This document shows positions 17,508 through 26,574 of a stretch of DNA of 64,000 nt, piece by piece. How positions within the stretch are numbered: position 1 is the stretch's first letter; every line of letters starts with the position of its first letter. The stretch spans positions 2,170,001-2,234,000 of the forward strand of contig OZ240666.1 in NCBI GenBank assembly GCA_965198675.1, written 5' to 3'. The translations under genes and the position numbers were made by a program. Below the pieces are notes generated by a model. The model saw only the letters and a program-made list of their open reading frames with translations. It was not told the DNA's origin and did no database searches. This DNA comes from Prochloron sp965198675 (GTDB lineage Bacteria > Cyanobacteriota > Cyanobacteriia > Cyanobacteriales > Prochloraceae).

Positions 17508-18473
17508 TTAGCGCTTTGCGCCCAAAGAAAAGACCTTTCTAAAGTCATTCTTGATACTAATTAGAGTCCAACCATTTTGTTCAGCCTCAGCAAGAGCATT
17601 TTCTGCTCCCTCATCATATTCATATTCCCGTTCACTATCATCATGGTGAACTAACATCATCAAATTTCGACCTTTTCCATCATCGGTATACTGAAGCATG
17701 GCTACATCGCCGTCAGAATTACCCACTGTTATGATGGGTTTTTTGCTGATATAACGCTCGATTCCTATGGCTTTCCCGTCGTAATTGTTAATAGGCAATA
17801 CAGGAATGCGCAATCGGATTAGAATTGGTTCTCCTTCCTCTGTAATTTCAAACTTAGAGAGAAAACTGGTACCGATGACATTTGGTGGGGTAACCTTATA
17901 AGCATCTTCCGCGAAAGAACGAATGAAATCAATTTCACCTCCAGAACTAATATAGATTTGGAAGTCATATCCCCGGAGATAATCTAATAACTGCACCATA
18001 GGTTGGTAGGTGAGTTGGATATAGGGAACTCCAAAGTCTGGGTGCAGGGCAGTGTCGAGAAAATTACGGGCGTTTGTCTTGTATTCCTCCGTTTCAATGT
18101 CGCTATTGACTTCGATATTCTTAAGGGCAATATCTTCTGTTATTTTGTCCTTAAGACAGCCATTGGAGTCAGCTTCTAAACTTTCTTGCTGATGAACAAT
18201 CAAAGCTTCTTCAAAAAAGCAAGGTTTTTCTGTCCAAAGAGTGCCATCGTTATCGAAAACGGCAATGCGATCTGAGGGTTTTACAAAGTTGGGACTTTCA
18301 GGGTTGGTAACGTCTTGAACAAAGTCTATAATCTCTTGTTTGGTGTCACCGTCGTTCCAGAAGGATAGAGGGGTAATTTCTAATGCTTCAGCTCTGGGAG
18401 ATGGAAAAACAATTCCCAGATAGAAGATAGATAAGACAAGAGAGAGGATTAGGAAAAAACTTCTTTTTTTCAT
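17508..18473 (-). CDS. Exported HAD-superfamily phosphatase
   Basis: 321 residues from ATG 18473, chosen because the N-terminus then is a signal peptide (MKKRSFFLILSLVLSIFYLG followed by a SPRAEA cleavage site). The longer frame back to 18551 only adds repeat sequence. HAD motif I is visible as VFDNDGTLW (two Asp), motif II as the ISSGGE strand and motif III/IV as GNSDGDVAML. It should be a periplasmic or outer phosphatase of the non-specific acid type. It lies next to an arylsulfatase fragment, a pairing seen in marine bacteria, so a role in sulfate- or phosphate-ester use is inferred. Confidence 0.85.
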   Translation of the reverse strand: MKKRSFFLILSLVLSIFYLGIVFPSPRAEALEITPLSFWNDGDTKQEIIDFVQDVTNPESPNFVKPSDRIAVFDNDGTLWTEKPCFFEEALIVHQQESLEADSNGCLKDKITEDIALKNIEVNSDIETEEYKTNARNFLDTALHPDFGVPYIQLTYQPMVQLLDYLRGYDFQIYISSGGEIDFIRSFAEDAYKVTPPNVIGTSFLSKFEITEEGEPILIRLRIPVLPINNYDGKAIGIERYISKKPIITVGNSDGDVAMLQYTDDGKGRNLMMLVHHDDSEREYEYDEGAENALAEAEQNGWTLISIKNDFRKVFSLGAKR

Positions 18474-18531
18474 TGTTTCTTGACCACATTGGTGAATTTT
18501 TTGATTGGCCAAATAGCTCTGATGCAGATAT

Positions 18532-18552
18532 GTAGGGTGGGCATCGCCCACT
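18532..18552. repeat. REP-A palindrome, copy 2
   Basis: GTAGGGTGGGC-ATC-GCCCAC, upstream of the HAD phosphatase. It creates a false N-terminal extension (MGDAHPTY) of that gene. Confidence 0.85.
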
Positions 18553-18603
18553 CCATGGTATCATCAATTGTCAGTCAGTAGGACAACTTTCCAAATGAGG
18601 ATC

Positions 18604-19089
18604 TCAAGGCAATTCAATAGTTAGAGAATTGAGGGTTCCGTTAAAATCAAACGGAAGAGTATAATCTTCATTGACAGGGGTTCCGGTGTCGTAACCAATG
18701 TCCATGGTTTCATCAATAGTGAAACGACTCAGAAGACTCTGTGGAATGTGATTCTTGGGATTACCATTCTCATCCACTTCAGTAATGTCTTCCTCTCCTA
18801 AATAGAGATTCACCGTTGCACCAGCTTCAGGAGCATCGGAATCAGGTGTATAAACCATTTTCAGAGTGACATCACCAGTAGTGGGTAGAGGATCCTTGGA
18901 TTTGATGTAGTAATGGTCGGAATCCGCTAGGTTGTAGCAATAAACTAGATATCCCTCGGAGTCCACATACAAAGCATAGTCACCAAAACGACCACCGAAG
19001 GTTACCAACATTCCTTTTGGTGTCTCTTTTTTAGGCATTGTCACATCCGCTGTAATGGTGTGAGAAATGTTCCTTACATCCGGTGCAGC
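18604..19089 (-). pseudogene. Arylsulfatase C-terminal fragment
   Basis: About 160 residues match only the C-terminal beta domain of bacterial arylsulfatases: NWAAPDVRNISHTITADV, GMLVTFGGRFGDYALYV, SRFTIDETMDIGYDTGTPV and the closing PFDFNGTLNSLTIEL. The catalytic N-terminal domain with the CxPxR formylglycine site is missing. In its place, upstream of about 19090, is the start of a TnpB protein in another frame. The result cannot be an active sulfatase. The break point suggests an IS200/IS605 insertion followed by deletion. Confidence 0.8.
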
Positions 19090-19303
19090 CCAATTCTTTG
19101 TATTCTGGCCAAACATCCTTGAAAGCTGGCAAAGAGTTCTGCAGCTCGAAATAATCAACCGAGTGTCCAAAGCGCTTATATTGAGTTCGGCGATTAGCGA
19201 TAGCAGCGTTGTATAGCTCACAGTGCATCTTGCGAGCCCTGTACAATTTGCGTTCGCTCTCGGCGCTTGGATAAAGTCGGTAGGTTATTCGGCGGATTGA
19301 CAT
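19090..19303 (-). pseudogene. TnpB (IS200/IS605 OrfB) N-terminal fragment
   Basis: About 70 residues with the TnpB start ITYRLYPSAESERKLYRARK, LYNAAIANRRTQYKRFG and SLPAFKDVWPEYKELG. This is the N-terminal part of the RNA-guided nuclease TnpB. It is cut off and runs into the arylsulfatase fragment. The RuvC residues are absent, so it is inactive. Confidence 0.75.
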
Positions 19304-19605
19304 ACAGAGGTGCGAGATTGGATGCTCTAACTATAGCAGTTTAGATATAGGTTGTCAAGATAAAACCGAGAAAAGGTTCCCATAGCGTAGTTGGAAACTT
19401 AGGGGGCATCACCCAGAAAGTTTCCGCGCTATCCTTCCCCACCCCGCTGTGCGTAGGATGCGTTACGCTAACCCATTTAATTTAGGATGCTGCTACGTAC
19501 GATGCGTTACGCCAACAAAGTTTGTATTGTTGCTACTACTTACGGCTAGTAACGCATCCTACGACTTCTTAGCATCCTACGGGTGGGGACAGACGCGCAT
19601 TCGTT
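19222..19605. other. TnpB start, R1 repeat and short spacer
   Basis: Beyond the TnpB start at 19303, this region holds only the second R1 repeat and short unassigned sequence. Confidence 0.6.
19453..19583. repeat. 131-bp MITE-like repeat R1, copy 2
   Basis: Nearly identical to 16958-17089. It differs mainly in CTGCTA for CTACTA and in the last 20 bases (ACTTCTTAGCATCC). Confidence 0.85.
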
Positions 19606-20985
19606 CTATGGGAGACTCAGAGGTAAGAAAATGGTGAAAACCTCCCCTTGTTGAGGTTTCTGACGCACGATTAGTTTCCCTCCCAAAACATGAAAGAGAT
19701 TTTTGGTTGCGTCCAGATTGAGACGAAGACAACCCGTTGACCGTTGAAACATGAGGAGTTGACCGAGAGATTTGAAGGGATTGCTCCCATGAGTTGATTG
19801 GGAGACCAGTTCTAACTTGAGGCGATCGCCAGCTGTTTTTACTTCCACTTGAATTTCTCCTCCATGGGGTAAACTGCGGGTAAAATTCTCCATTACTCCA
19901 GTTAGTACCTGGTGGAGCATAGCTGGATCTGTTACTACGGTAGGTAAATTAGGGGGCAATACTACATCCAGGATAACATTCCGCCGTCGCGCCCGTTCAC
20001 GCCAGCAAGGGATACTCTGGTGGAATACTTGCTCCAGAGATATGGGAGACAGGGGAACTTGCTGTTCTTGTTTGCTCAATGCTGCTGCCCGCAAAATCAG
20101 TTCCATGCGATCAATTTGTTCGCTACATTCTCCATCGATAGATTCTAGACGCTGAACCACTTTTTCTGTCAAGTGACGACGCTTTTTCAGCAGCAATCGG
20201 GTTAAAGTGCGAATAGTGGTGAGAGGGGTGCGAATTTCGTGGCTGAGAGCTTCCAGCAGTTCTACTTCTGGGGGTTGTTGAGGAATATCTAACTCTAGTT
20301 GAGGTTCCGTTATTCCTAGTGGGGGTGGGGGATCTGGTAAATGCTTGAGTAAGTGACGACTGAAGTGTTGGACTTTGGAATAGTCTGGGGTTGTGGGGAA
20401 AAATTGGGCTACTACCTCATCTAAGTGACTGAGTTGAGGATGGTTGGTAACCACCAATCGGGATCGCAGGGTTTTCCAAATTTGCTGGTTAGTTTCTGGA
20501 CAGAAGGAAAACTGAAAAGCGGGAATACCTTGATAATCTTTTCCCAAAACCATGGTCAAACTAAAGCTAGAAGTAAAAGTGAGACAAAATAGTTCCTCAG
20601 CAATGGGATCATTGGGGAGTAAAGGTAATTGGGTTATAGTGGGGGTTGTAGGTGGGTTGGTTTGTTTGGTTGCGGGCATTAAAGCGAGAGGATTAAAGGC
20701 TTTGGGGGTAAAAATACTGGTCTCAAAGCGATTCAGTAGGGTATGAGTACTCAAGACGGTGCCTGGGGCGGATAAAATCAGTCCTCTGCACTGATTATCT
20801 GAAATTAAAAGTAAGCTTTCTAAAGCTGCTATGGCACCGCACCATTCCCTTTGGGCTTTCTGTCGCGCTTTTGTTAGTTTGGATCTGGAATGATGCCGAA
20901 TTTCCACGGTGGAACCTTCAACTCCGTTCTGTTCCTGCTCATTGAAAACGTCGCTTAATGTTTGTAATAACCAATTTTGCCCCAC
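19606..20985 (-). CDS. Sensor histidine kinase
   Basis: 459 residues. The dimerisation/phosphoacceptor helix carries the H-box LLEALSHEIRTPLTTIRTLTRLL (His near residue 240). The C-terminal ATPase part shows a candidate N-box (GVMENFTRSLPHGGEIQVEV) but no clear DxGxG; it ends KLIVRQKPQQGEVFTIFLPL. The N-terminal 230 residues have no membrane segment and look like a cytoplasmic sensor domain I do not recognise. No response regulator is adjacent. It may be a divergent, weakly active kinase. Confidence 0.8.
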   Translation of the reverse strand: MGQNWLLQTLSDVFNEQEQNGVEGSTVEIRHHSRSKLTKARQKAQREWCGAIAALESLLLISDNQCRGLILSAPGTVLSTHTLLNRFETSIFTPKAFNPLALMPATKQTNPPTTPTITQLPLLPNDPIAEELFCLTFTSSFSLTMVLGKDYQGIPAFQFSFCPETNQQIWKTLRSRLVVTNHPQLSHLDEVVAQFFPTTPDYSKVQHFSRHLLKHLPDPPPPLGITEPQLELDIPQQPPEVELLEALSHEIRTPLTTIRTLTRLLLKKRRHLTEKVVQRLESIDGECSEQIDRMELILRAAALSKQEQQVPLSPISLEQVFHQSIPCWRERARRRNVILDVVLPPNLPTVVTDPAMLHQVLTGVMENFTRSLPHGGEIQVEVKTAGDRLKLELVSQSTHGSNPFKSLGQLLMFQRSTGCLRLNLDATKNLFHVLGGKLIVRQKPQQGEVFTIFLPLSLP

Positions 20986-21215
20986 AATTAACTCCCTTAT
21001 AGCGCCTCTCTCTTATAGCAAGTACCATGACACGTATCACCCTGGGGATTGCTTTATTTCTTTTATAGTAACTCAATCATGGATTTTTCTTTAATTAGTA
21101 GAACCGAACCGAGTATTCGCAATTTCCGCTTCGCCTTTAACCTGAATTGCTGGCTCAAATGGGGCTATACAATATTTACCGGCGTTATTGCAGGGCTATT
21201 TCATTCAAGATGAAA

Positions 21216-21260
21216 GGGAGATAGGGAGATAGGGAGATAGGGGGATAGGGGGATAGGGGG
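21216..21260. repeat. Tandem GGGAGATA/GGGGGATA repeat
   Basis: Five to six copies of an 8-base unit (GGGAGATA changing to GGGGGATA) in a head-to-tail array. It is likely to vary in length between strains. Confidence 0.85.
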
Positions 21261-21316
21261 AACCGGAAGATAACGTGATTGGCTGATTTGGGGATTATTT
21301 TACAGAACTTCCCCCC

Positions 21317-21538
21317 ATCACCTTTCAGTTACCAGTGACCAGTAATCACGTACCATGGTAGCAGCTCAATCTTGGGTTTGAGGCCCCCACCACTTAATTT
21401 GGTGGCAAGCCACTTATTGGTGGAAGGTAACTGCCTGACTGCCCCGGTTGGCATGAGCAGGACTGGTAACTGGTAACTGTCATGGTACAAGGTAACTGTC
21501 ATGGTACAAGGTAACTGGTAACTGGTCACTGTTTTACC
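21317..21538. repeat. R2 repeat, copy 2
   Basis: Same as 17194-17374 but longer by internal copies of GGTAACTGTCATGGTACAA and without the GGTGCGGG hairpin. Confidence 0.8.
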
Positions 21539-21613
21539 CCATCACACTCAGTCTCAACCGAGAATGAAACAGCCCTGGCGTTATTGTAACCCCATCTCCC
21601 TACATCCCACACC

Positions 21614-22528
21614 CTACACCTTTGCTAAGATTGTACGATGACGGGGACTGTTACTAGTAATAGTTGGTTTCTGAAAACCAGCTTCAACTAACGCTTGGGA
21701 CATGTTTAATGTCATATACTGGTCTAAATAAGGCTCTGTACTTTTGAGTAGGGTTAAGATATAGGGAGGCAATTTGCGGAAAAATTGGGAGTCTGGATTC
21801 ATATCCATAATAGCAAAATAACCACCGGTACGCAATAAACGTTTTACCTCCTGGAATATTTGCACTGCTGCTCCTTGAGGGAGTTCGTGAAATACTAAAC
21901 AAGCAGAAACCAAATCGAAACTATTATCGGGTAAAGTGGTAGCTTCAGCAGCACTATGGAACAAGTTAATGCTAACATTCTTTTGTTGAGCTAAGTGTTG
22001 GGCTACGGCTAAGAAATAAGGAGATAAATCAACTCCTGTAATCTTGGCTTCTGGATAAATCTGTTGTAAAGTTAAAGTACTCATGCCTACTCCACAACCC
22101 AAGTCTAAAATCGTTTTAGGCTGAATTGAAATTTGCTTTTGGAGCAGGTCATGATAACTTTGACGTAGTTTGGAGTCTCCTTGTGCTCCTGCTTCTGGCC
22201 AAATTTTAGCATGAACTGCATAGGCGGCTGATTCTACCTCAAAAGCAGCATCCCAACTCAAGTTTCCCTTTTCATAAGCATGAAAGGAAGTGAGATAATA
22301 GTCTGGATAAGTTAACTGGGGGTTTTGGACTGTTTTTATTTCTTTTTCCCAGTAGTGAGAACGCAATTTTTTCACGTTTTCGGACCAAGGTACTCCGATA
22401 GCTTCCGCTTCTTGGATTATCATCTTCCGTGCTTGATTTTTCGCGAAGTCTGCTAAAGGTTTGATGGAGAGGACTGTATTAACTAAACGAGAAGCTAATC
22501 CAGGGGTTTTTGTGGTATTGTTTGTCAT
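21614..22528 (-). CDS. Class I SAM-dependent methyltransferase
   Basis: 304 residues with a Rossmann methyltransferase domain at about 135-260: ILDLGCGVGMSTLTL (motif I), ITGVDLSPYFLAVA, FDLVSACLVFHELP (motif IV) and LRTGGYFAIMDMNPDS (motif post-III). A helical N-terminal region of about 110 residues precedes it. Cyanobacteria carry several such proteins of unknown acceptor. It stands alone between repeat regions. The substrate cannot be inferred. Confidence 0.88.
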   Translation of the reverse strand: MTNNTTKTPGLASRLVNTVLSIKPLADFAKNQARKMIIQEAEAIGVPWSENVKKLRSHYWEKEIKTVQNPQLTYPDYYLTSFHAYEKGNLSWDAAFEVESAAYAVHAKIWPEAGAQGDSKLRQSYHDLLQKQISIQPKTILDLGCGVGMSTLTLQQIYPEAKITGVDLSPYFLAVAQHLAQQKNVSINLFHSAAEATTLPDNSFDLVSACLVFHELPQGAAVQIFQEVKRLLRTGGYFAIMDMNPDSQFFRKLPPYILTLLKSTEPYLDQYMTLNMSQALVEAGFQKPTITSNSPRHRTILAKV

Positions 22529-22826
22529 GATCTATCTCGCGCAAAGGAACAATAAAATAAACCTGCGGTACATTTTACCAAATTTTTGCGGATTATTCCA
22601 TTTTCCTGATAAGATTTATTATAGGCGATCGCTATGCAGGGGCAGTTTTAATAAACCGCAGAACCGCAGATGCACGTTGAAGTAGAGTGAACGCGGATGA
22701 ATGTTGATGAAGAAGGGATAGGTACATATGGCGATCGCCCTTTGGACAAGCAAAATGTTTTGTTACTCTATTTGTCAATATGTGTACGTAGGGGAGGAGT
22801 TTTCCCGCTCTTTGGTTTTGGGCACC
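22529..22826. other. Intergenic with HIP1 sites and repeat traces
   Basis: Contains two GCGATCGC-type sites (near 22626 and 22731), an AACCGCAGA-type dispersed repeat near 22652 and a GTAGGGGAGGAG...TTCCCGCTC imperfect palindrome near 22788. No gene was found. Confidence 0.5.
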
Positions 22827-23126
22827 CTAGGATGCTCCGGGAATAAATAAGCCCAATAACCATCCTAATATCAATCCTAACCAGGAAGTTGCCAGCAAAA
22901 TGAGAAAGGTTTGGCGATCGCTGAAAGATTCTAATAACTTCTCTCCAGCCGAAGCCAAAGCCAGAGCAAAAGCCCAAGCCACAATTACAGCAAAAGTCCA
23001 AACCAAAGCCAAAACCCCAGTCAAAACCCAAGCCCAAGCCCTAGCCATAGCCCAAACCCCAGCCCCAGCCAAAAGTGGAGCAGAAGAAGAGCTAAGAATA
23101 GTGCCCACAAGTAGATAAGAACACAA
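22827..23126 (-). CDS. Small hydrophobic membrane protein
   Basis: 99 residues with three likely membrane segments (about 14-34, 40-58, 72-95), ending in FLILLATSWLGLILGWLLGLFI. The DNA is repetitive (AAGCCxAAGCC), giving Ala/Trp-rich helices, but the peptide is balanced and looks like a genuine cyanobacterial small membrane protein. The start is TTG 23126 or an internal GTG. Function unknown. The strand assignment is moderately uncertain because the opposite strand is also open. Confidence 0.5.
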   Translation of the reverse strand: MCSYLLVGTILSSSSAPLLAGAGVWAMARAWAWVLTGVLALVWTFAVIVAWAFALALASAGEKLLESFSDRQTFLILLATSWLGLILGWLLGLFIPGAS

Positions 23127-23636
23127 GATTAGTGTTAGTCTCCACCGGGTGCGGTCAAAAGTAGTTGATAGAGTAAACTGGGCACCTGCTTAACCCACTC
23201 GCGCAAAGGCGCTGCATGCGCAAAGGGTTTAGAGTTTCATGACAATAACCACATCCGGGGGCACCTCCAGCCAAAGCACAGCGGAGCAAGGCAAAGGGTG
23301 ATTACTCATAGAATATTTTCCCAAAAATTTATCGATATAGTTTTATGATCAAGGAAATTCCAGTTGGTGTCAACCTCCGCTTATTCTTCCTAGAGAGTAA
23401 ACCGCGCTTGAAATATTACCAACTGGTTTTGACCACACCCGTCTTTTCTGACGTCGTTGTTTACGGATTGTGTGACTGGTAACTGGTAGCTCGACCGAAT
23501 CTTGCATCACGCTATATGTGGCTCAAACTAAGTACCTGCAAGGGATTGAGGAAGTTTCTCATTTTTCATTTGGGGGCGCGAGCTTAGTTAAAGATATTAC
23601 TGAAATATATTCTGTATCAACTATTCCCCGAACCCC
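23127..23636. other. Intergenic with a short degraded coding trace
   Basis: Around 23353-23480 a plus-strand frame reads PVGVNLRLFFLESKPRLKYY then TTPVFSDVVVYGL, without a proper start or a full product. It may be the remains of a gene. Otherwise nothing was recognised. Confidence 0.4.
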
Positions 23637-24419
23637 TCAGGAGCTGGTAACTGCTTCTAACTCCATTCCTGCTATAATTGCTGTGTTGAGGCGATGGCTT
23701 ATACTAGAAATAATGGCTTTCGGTTCAGTCAAAGGACTATTATAAAGCTTCCGATCCAAGGAAGTAGGAGGTTTTTTTCCAGTAACGGCGTAATAAAAGG
23801 TAGCAGCGAGACAGTAGACGTCTACATTTGGCTCTTGATTATCTCTGATTATTTGTTTGTAAGGAGCCAAACTCTTATTACCCCCTTTCCCAGTAGAACT
23901 CATGGTACCAGGAATAATGTCTTTGGCAATACCAAAATCAATTAAAATAGGTTGGCCGTTAGGTTGGATAATAATATTACCAGGATGAGCATCTCGATGT
24001 ACCACTCCTTTTCCATGAACGAAGGCTAGGGTTTCGCCGATTTTCCGAATATAGGGTACGATTTCTGCTTCTGGTATTGCTCCCCTTTGCTTAACTAACT
24101 GAAACAGATTCTTCCCCGGAATAAAGTCCATAACTAAACAATAAGTTTCCTCTTCTTGGAACAAGTCTCGCACCCGCACAATATGGGGATGGGAGTCGCT
24201 GGAAAAGTTGGCTAACCTCTGGGCTTCTTCCTTGAATTGGGCTATATATCTATTATATTCCGAGTCATCCTTCAAATACTTGTCCGGGGTTTTAATCACT
24301 ACATACTCTTCCAGCTCCAGGTGTTTGGCTTTATAAGTAATGCCAAAACCGCTCCTTTCCAGCACTTCTCCTATTTCATATCTTCTTGACTGTAATTTTG
24401 TTCCCTCATTCCAAACCAT
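23637..24419 (-). CDS. Serine/threonine protein kinase, C-terminus shortened
   Basis: 260 residues with a Hanks-type kinase domain: glycine loop LERSGFGITYKA, VVIKTP (ATP lysine), catalytic VVHRDAHPGN and LIDFGIAKD (DFG), then VDVYCLAATFYYAVTGKKPP. The family usually continues after GMELEA with a RPQSVxEWL helix. Here it ends in AVTSS, encoded by a GGTAACTG-type dispersed repeat, so the last kinase helix is missing. It lies 4 bases after the likely original stop of the second kinase gene, in one operon with mnmA. Confidence 0.8.
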   Translation of the reverse strand: MVWNEGTKLQSRRYEIGEVLERSGFGITYKAKHLELEEYVVIKTPDKYLKDDSEYNRYIAQFKEEAQRLANFSSDSHPHIVRVRDLFQEEETYCLVMDFIPGKNLFQLVKQRGAIPEAEIVPYIRKIGETLAFVHGKGVVHRDAHPGNIIIQPNGQPILIDFGIAKDIIPGTMSSTGKGGNKSLAPYKQIIRDNQEPNVDVYCLAATFYYAVTGKKPPTSLDRKLYNSPLTEPKAIISSISHRLNTAIIAGMELEAVTSS

Positions 24420-24423
24420 TTTC

Positions 24424-25419
24424 TTATATTAAACTGGGGTTAACCTCACTTTCTTGTTGCTCTGTAGCTGGATCATTATGGAACATGTCCCACAATTTCG
24501 GAAACCCTAGCCCTCCTAATAAAGCTCCCATAGCAGCGATCGCCGCCCAAACTAAAGCTCAATTAATTTTCTTTTTCCCCTGAGTATCATTACTCCCAGG
24601 CTCAATGGAATCCTTAATTGGAAGAGAATACAACCATTCCTCAACTGACTGAGGGCGTTTTTCTGCTTTCAATTCCATAGCCCAAAGAATAGCCTTATTC
24701 ACCTTCTTACTAATTCCCCAATTAGTTTTACGTGGTTGTTTTAAACGGACATTATTCAAAGTTCTTTCTATAGCAGAAGGAGGAATCTCCCCAGTCAAGA
24801 GCACATATAAAGTAGCCCCGAGAGCATAAACATCCGTATATGGACCTCGTTTTCCCTCTCGCGAATATAACTCCGGGGGAGCAAAACCAAAGGCAACCTC
24901 CTCGGTGCGAGTCTGAGTTAATTCCTCATCAAAATCCAAAGCGAGACCGAAATCAATTAACACTGCTTCCGCTTTACCGGATCGCACCATGATATTTTCT
25001 GGACGTATATCTCGATGCAATAATCCTTGACGATGAACTTCACTCAAAGCTTCACCAACCTGGCGAATATATTCTAAAGCTTCAACTTCTGGCAAAATCG
25101 GGTTTTCTCTTTTCCCCAAATCAACTCCAGCAATATATTCCATGGGCATACACCAAATCTCCCCCTCTTTAAATGGTGTATCTACCTTGACAATATGAGG
25201 ATTATTGCATTTAGCCAGTTTAACAGCTTCCCCGAAAAAAATCCTCTCTAACCTCTCATAATCATCACGAAGTCGCAACTCCTCATTAAGAGCTTTCAAG
25301 GCTACAATTTTCCCTTCTCGACGTCGAGCGCGATAAGTAATGCTAAGAACTCCCCTTCCTAGTTCTCCTTCAATAATATACTTCCCATCCCGCAATTGCT
25401 GTCCTTTTTCCCAAACCAT
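24424..25419 (-). CDS. Serine/threonine protein kinase with in-frame TGA before a C-terminal membrane segment
   Basis: The kinase domain (286 codons, 24559-25419) is complete: LGRGVLSITYRARRREGKIVALK, GLLHRDIRPEN, LIDFGLALDF, DVYALGATLYVLLTG and AEKRPQSVEEWLYSLP. A TGA at 24559-24561 ends it after KKKIN. The same frame continues with ALVWAAIAAMGALLGGLG, a likely membrane helix, and stops at 24424, 4 bases before the next kinase gene. I infer an originally membrane-anchored kinase of about 331 residues with a recent TGG-to-TGA-like change. The soluble kinase may still work. Confidence 0.82.
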
Positions 25420-25440
25420 TGTTATCTCCTTTGTCTATGT

Positions 25441-26505
25441 TCATTGACGTCTATCTTGGGATTCAATAATACCTCCTCCCAGCAATACCTCCCCATGATA
25501 CAAAACAGCGGCTTGACCGGGAGTAATACTAAATTGAGGTTCAGCAAAGATTAACTTAACTCTATCATCCCCCAAAGGAATGACATTCACCCCCACTGCC
25601 CTACTCCGATACCGCACTTGTACTTCAACCTTAATTGGTGTAGTGGGTTGGGCTATGGAAACCCAATTCATCCGCCCCACAGTACATTCGGACCCTGCTG
25701 CACTAGAGCGATCCCCCACCACAACTCGATTTGTTGCCTCATCCAAACCAATGACATACAAAGGTTTTTTAGCAGCAATTCCCAGTCCTCGTCGCTGACC
25801 AATAGTATAATTATGAATACCTTTATGGTATCCTAAAACATTACCATTACTATCTACCATCTCTCCTTCCTTCGGACCCAAATACTTATCTAAAAATGCC
25901 CCCATAGAACCGTGAGCCTCAATCAAACACAAATCCTGACTTTCCGGTTTATCCGCTGTCTTCAGATGGTATTCAGCCCCAATTCGTCGCGTATCTGCCT
26001 TAGTTTGCTCCCCTAAAGGGAAGAGGGAACTCGCTAGCAAATCTTGGGTCAGGTCGTACAAAAAATAAGACTGGTCCTTATTCCTATCTGCTGCTCGTAA
26101 TAACTGATAGCGATCCAGTGCCTCATCATACCTAATCCGAGCGTAATGGCCTGTAGCGATCTGGTCAATACCCAACTTTTCTCGGGCATATTCTAACATG
26201 GGGCCAAATTTTACTGTCCGATTACACTGAGAACAAGGTAAAGGAGTCACCCCCTGAGCGTAACCGGAAACCAAGTAGTCCACTATTTGAGTTTGGAACA
26301 ACTCCCGACTATCCACAATATGATGAGGAATACCCAATTGTTCGCAGACCATCGCTGCGTCTACCATACCCTCAGAACAGCATTGCCCCTTCCCCTTCAT
26401 CAACCAGAGGGTTAAACCAATGACTTCGTATCCTTTATGATGGAGAGTAGCAGCAGCAACGGAACTATCCACTCCCCCAGACATACCGACAACAACTTTG
26501 TTCAT
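25441..26505 (-). CDS. mnmA: tRNA-specific 2-thiouridylase
   Basis: 354 residues, the normal length. MnmA adds sulfur to U34 of tRNA-Lys, -Glu and -Gln. VVVGMSGGVDSSVAA is the PP-loop ATP motif at the N-terminus. PCSQCNRTVKFGPML holds the first catalytic Cys (near residue 100), QIATGHYARI and SQDLCLIE hold further motif residues including the second Cys, and YTIGQRRGLGI starts the C-terminal domains. It is followed by the two kinase genes at a 21-base distance on the same strand. Confidence 0.96.
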   Translation of the reverse strand: MNKVVVGMSGGVDSSVAAATLHHKGYEVIGLTLWLMKGKGQCCSEGMVDAAMVCEQLGIPHHIVDSRELFQTQIVDYLVSGYAQGVTPLPCSQCNRTVKFGPMLEYAREKLGIDQIATGHYARIRYDEALDRYQLLRAADRNKDQSYFLYDLTQDLLASSLFPLGEQTKADTRRIGAEYHLKTADKPESQDLCLIEAHGSMGAFLDKYLGPKEGEMVDSNGNVLGYHKGIHNYTIGQRRGLGIAAKKPLYVIGLDEATNRVVVGDRSSAAGSECTVGRMNWVSIAQPTTPIKVEVQVRYRSRAVGVNVIPLGDDRVKLIFAEPQFSITPGQAAVLYHGEVLLGGGIIESQDRRQ

Positions 26506-26574
26506 CGAATTAGTTAAATTTTCTGACTCAATTTCTTATACTATAGTCACCAATCCATTCATCGTAGCACGGTT

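Larger units (their letters stand above)
20986..21613. other. Repeat-only intergenic region
   Basis: Holds the tandem repeat at 21216-21260, repeat R2 copy 2, and GCAAGTACCATGACA-type fragments seen at many places (14500, 56215). No gene was found. Confidence 0.6.

Noticed and set aside
21216..21260. Tandem 8-bp units as iterons of an origin
   Set aside because: Pure G/A/T octamers without a replication gene or DnaA boxes nearby.
22900..23118. Plus-strand Lys/Ala/Gln-rich open frame (AKAKAQATI-type)
   Set aside because: Low-complexity translation of a repetitive stretch; the minus-strand membrane protein is more protein-like.
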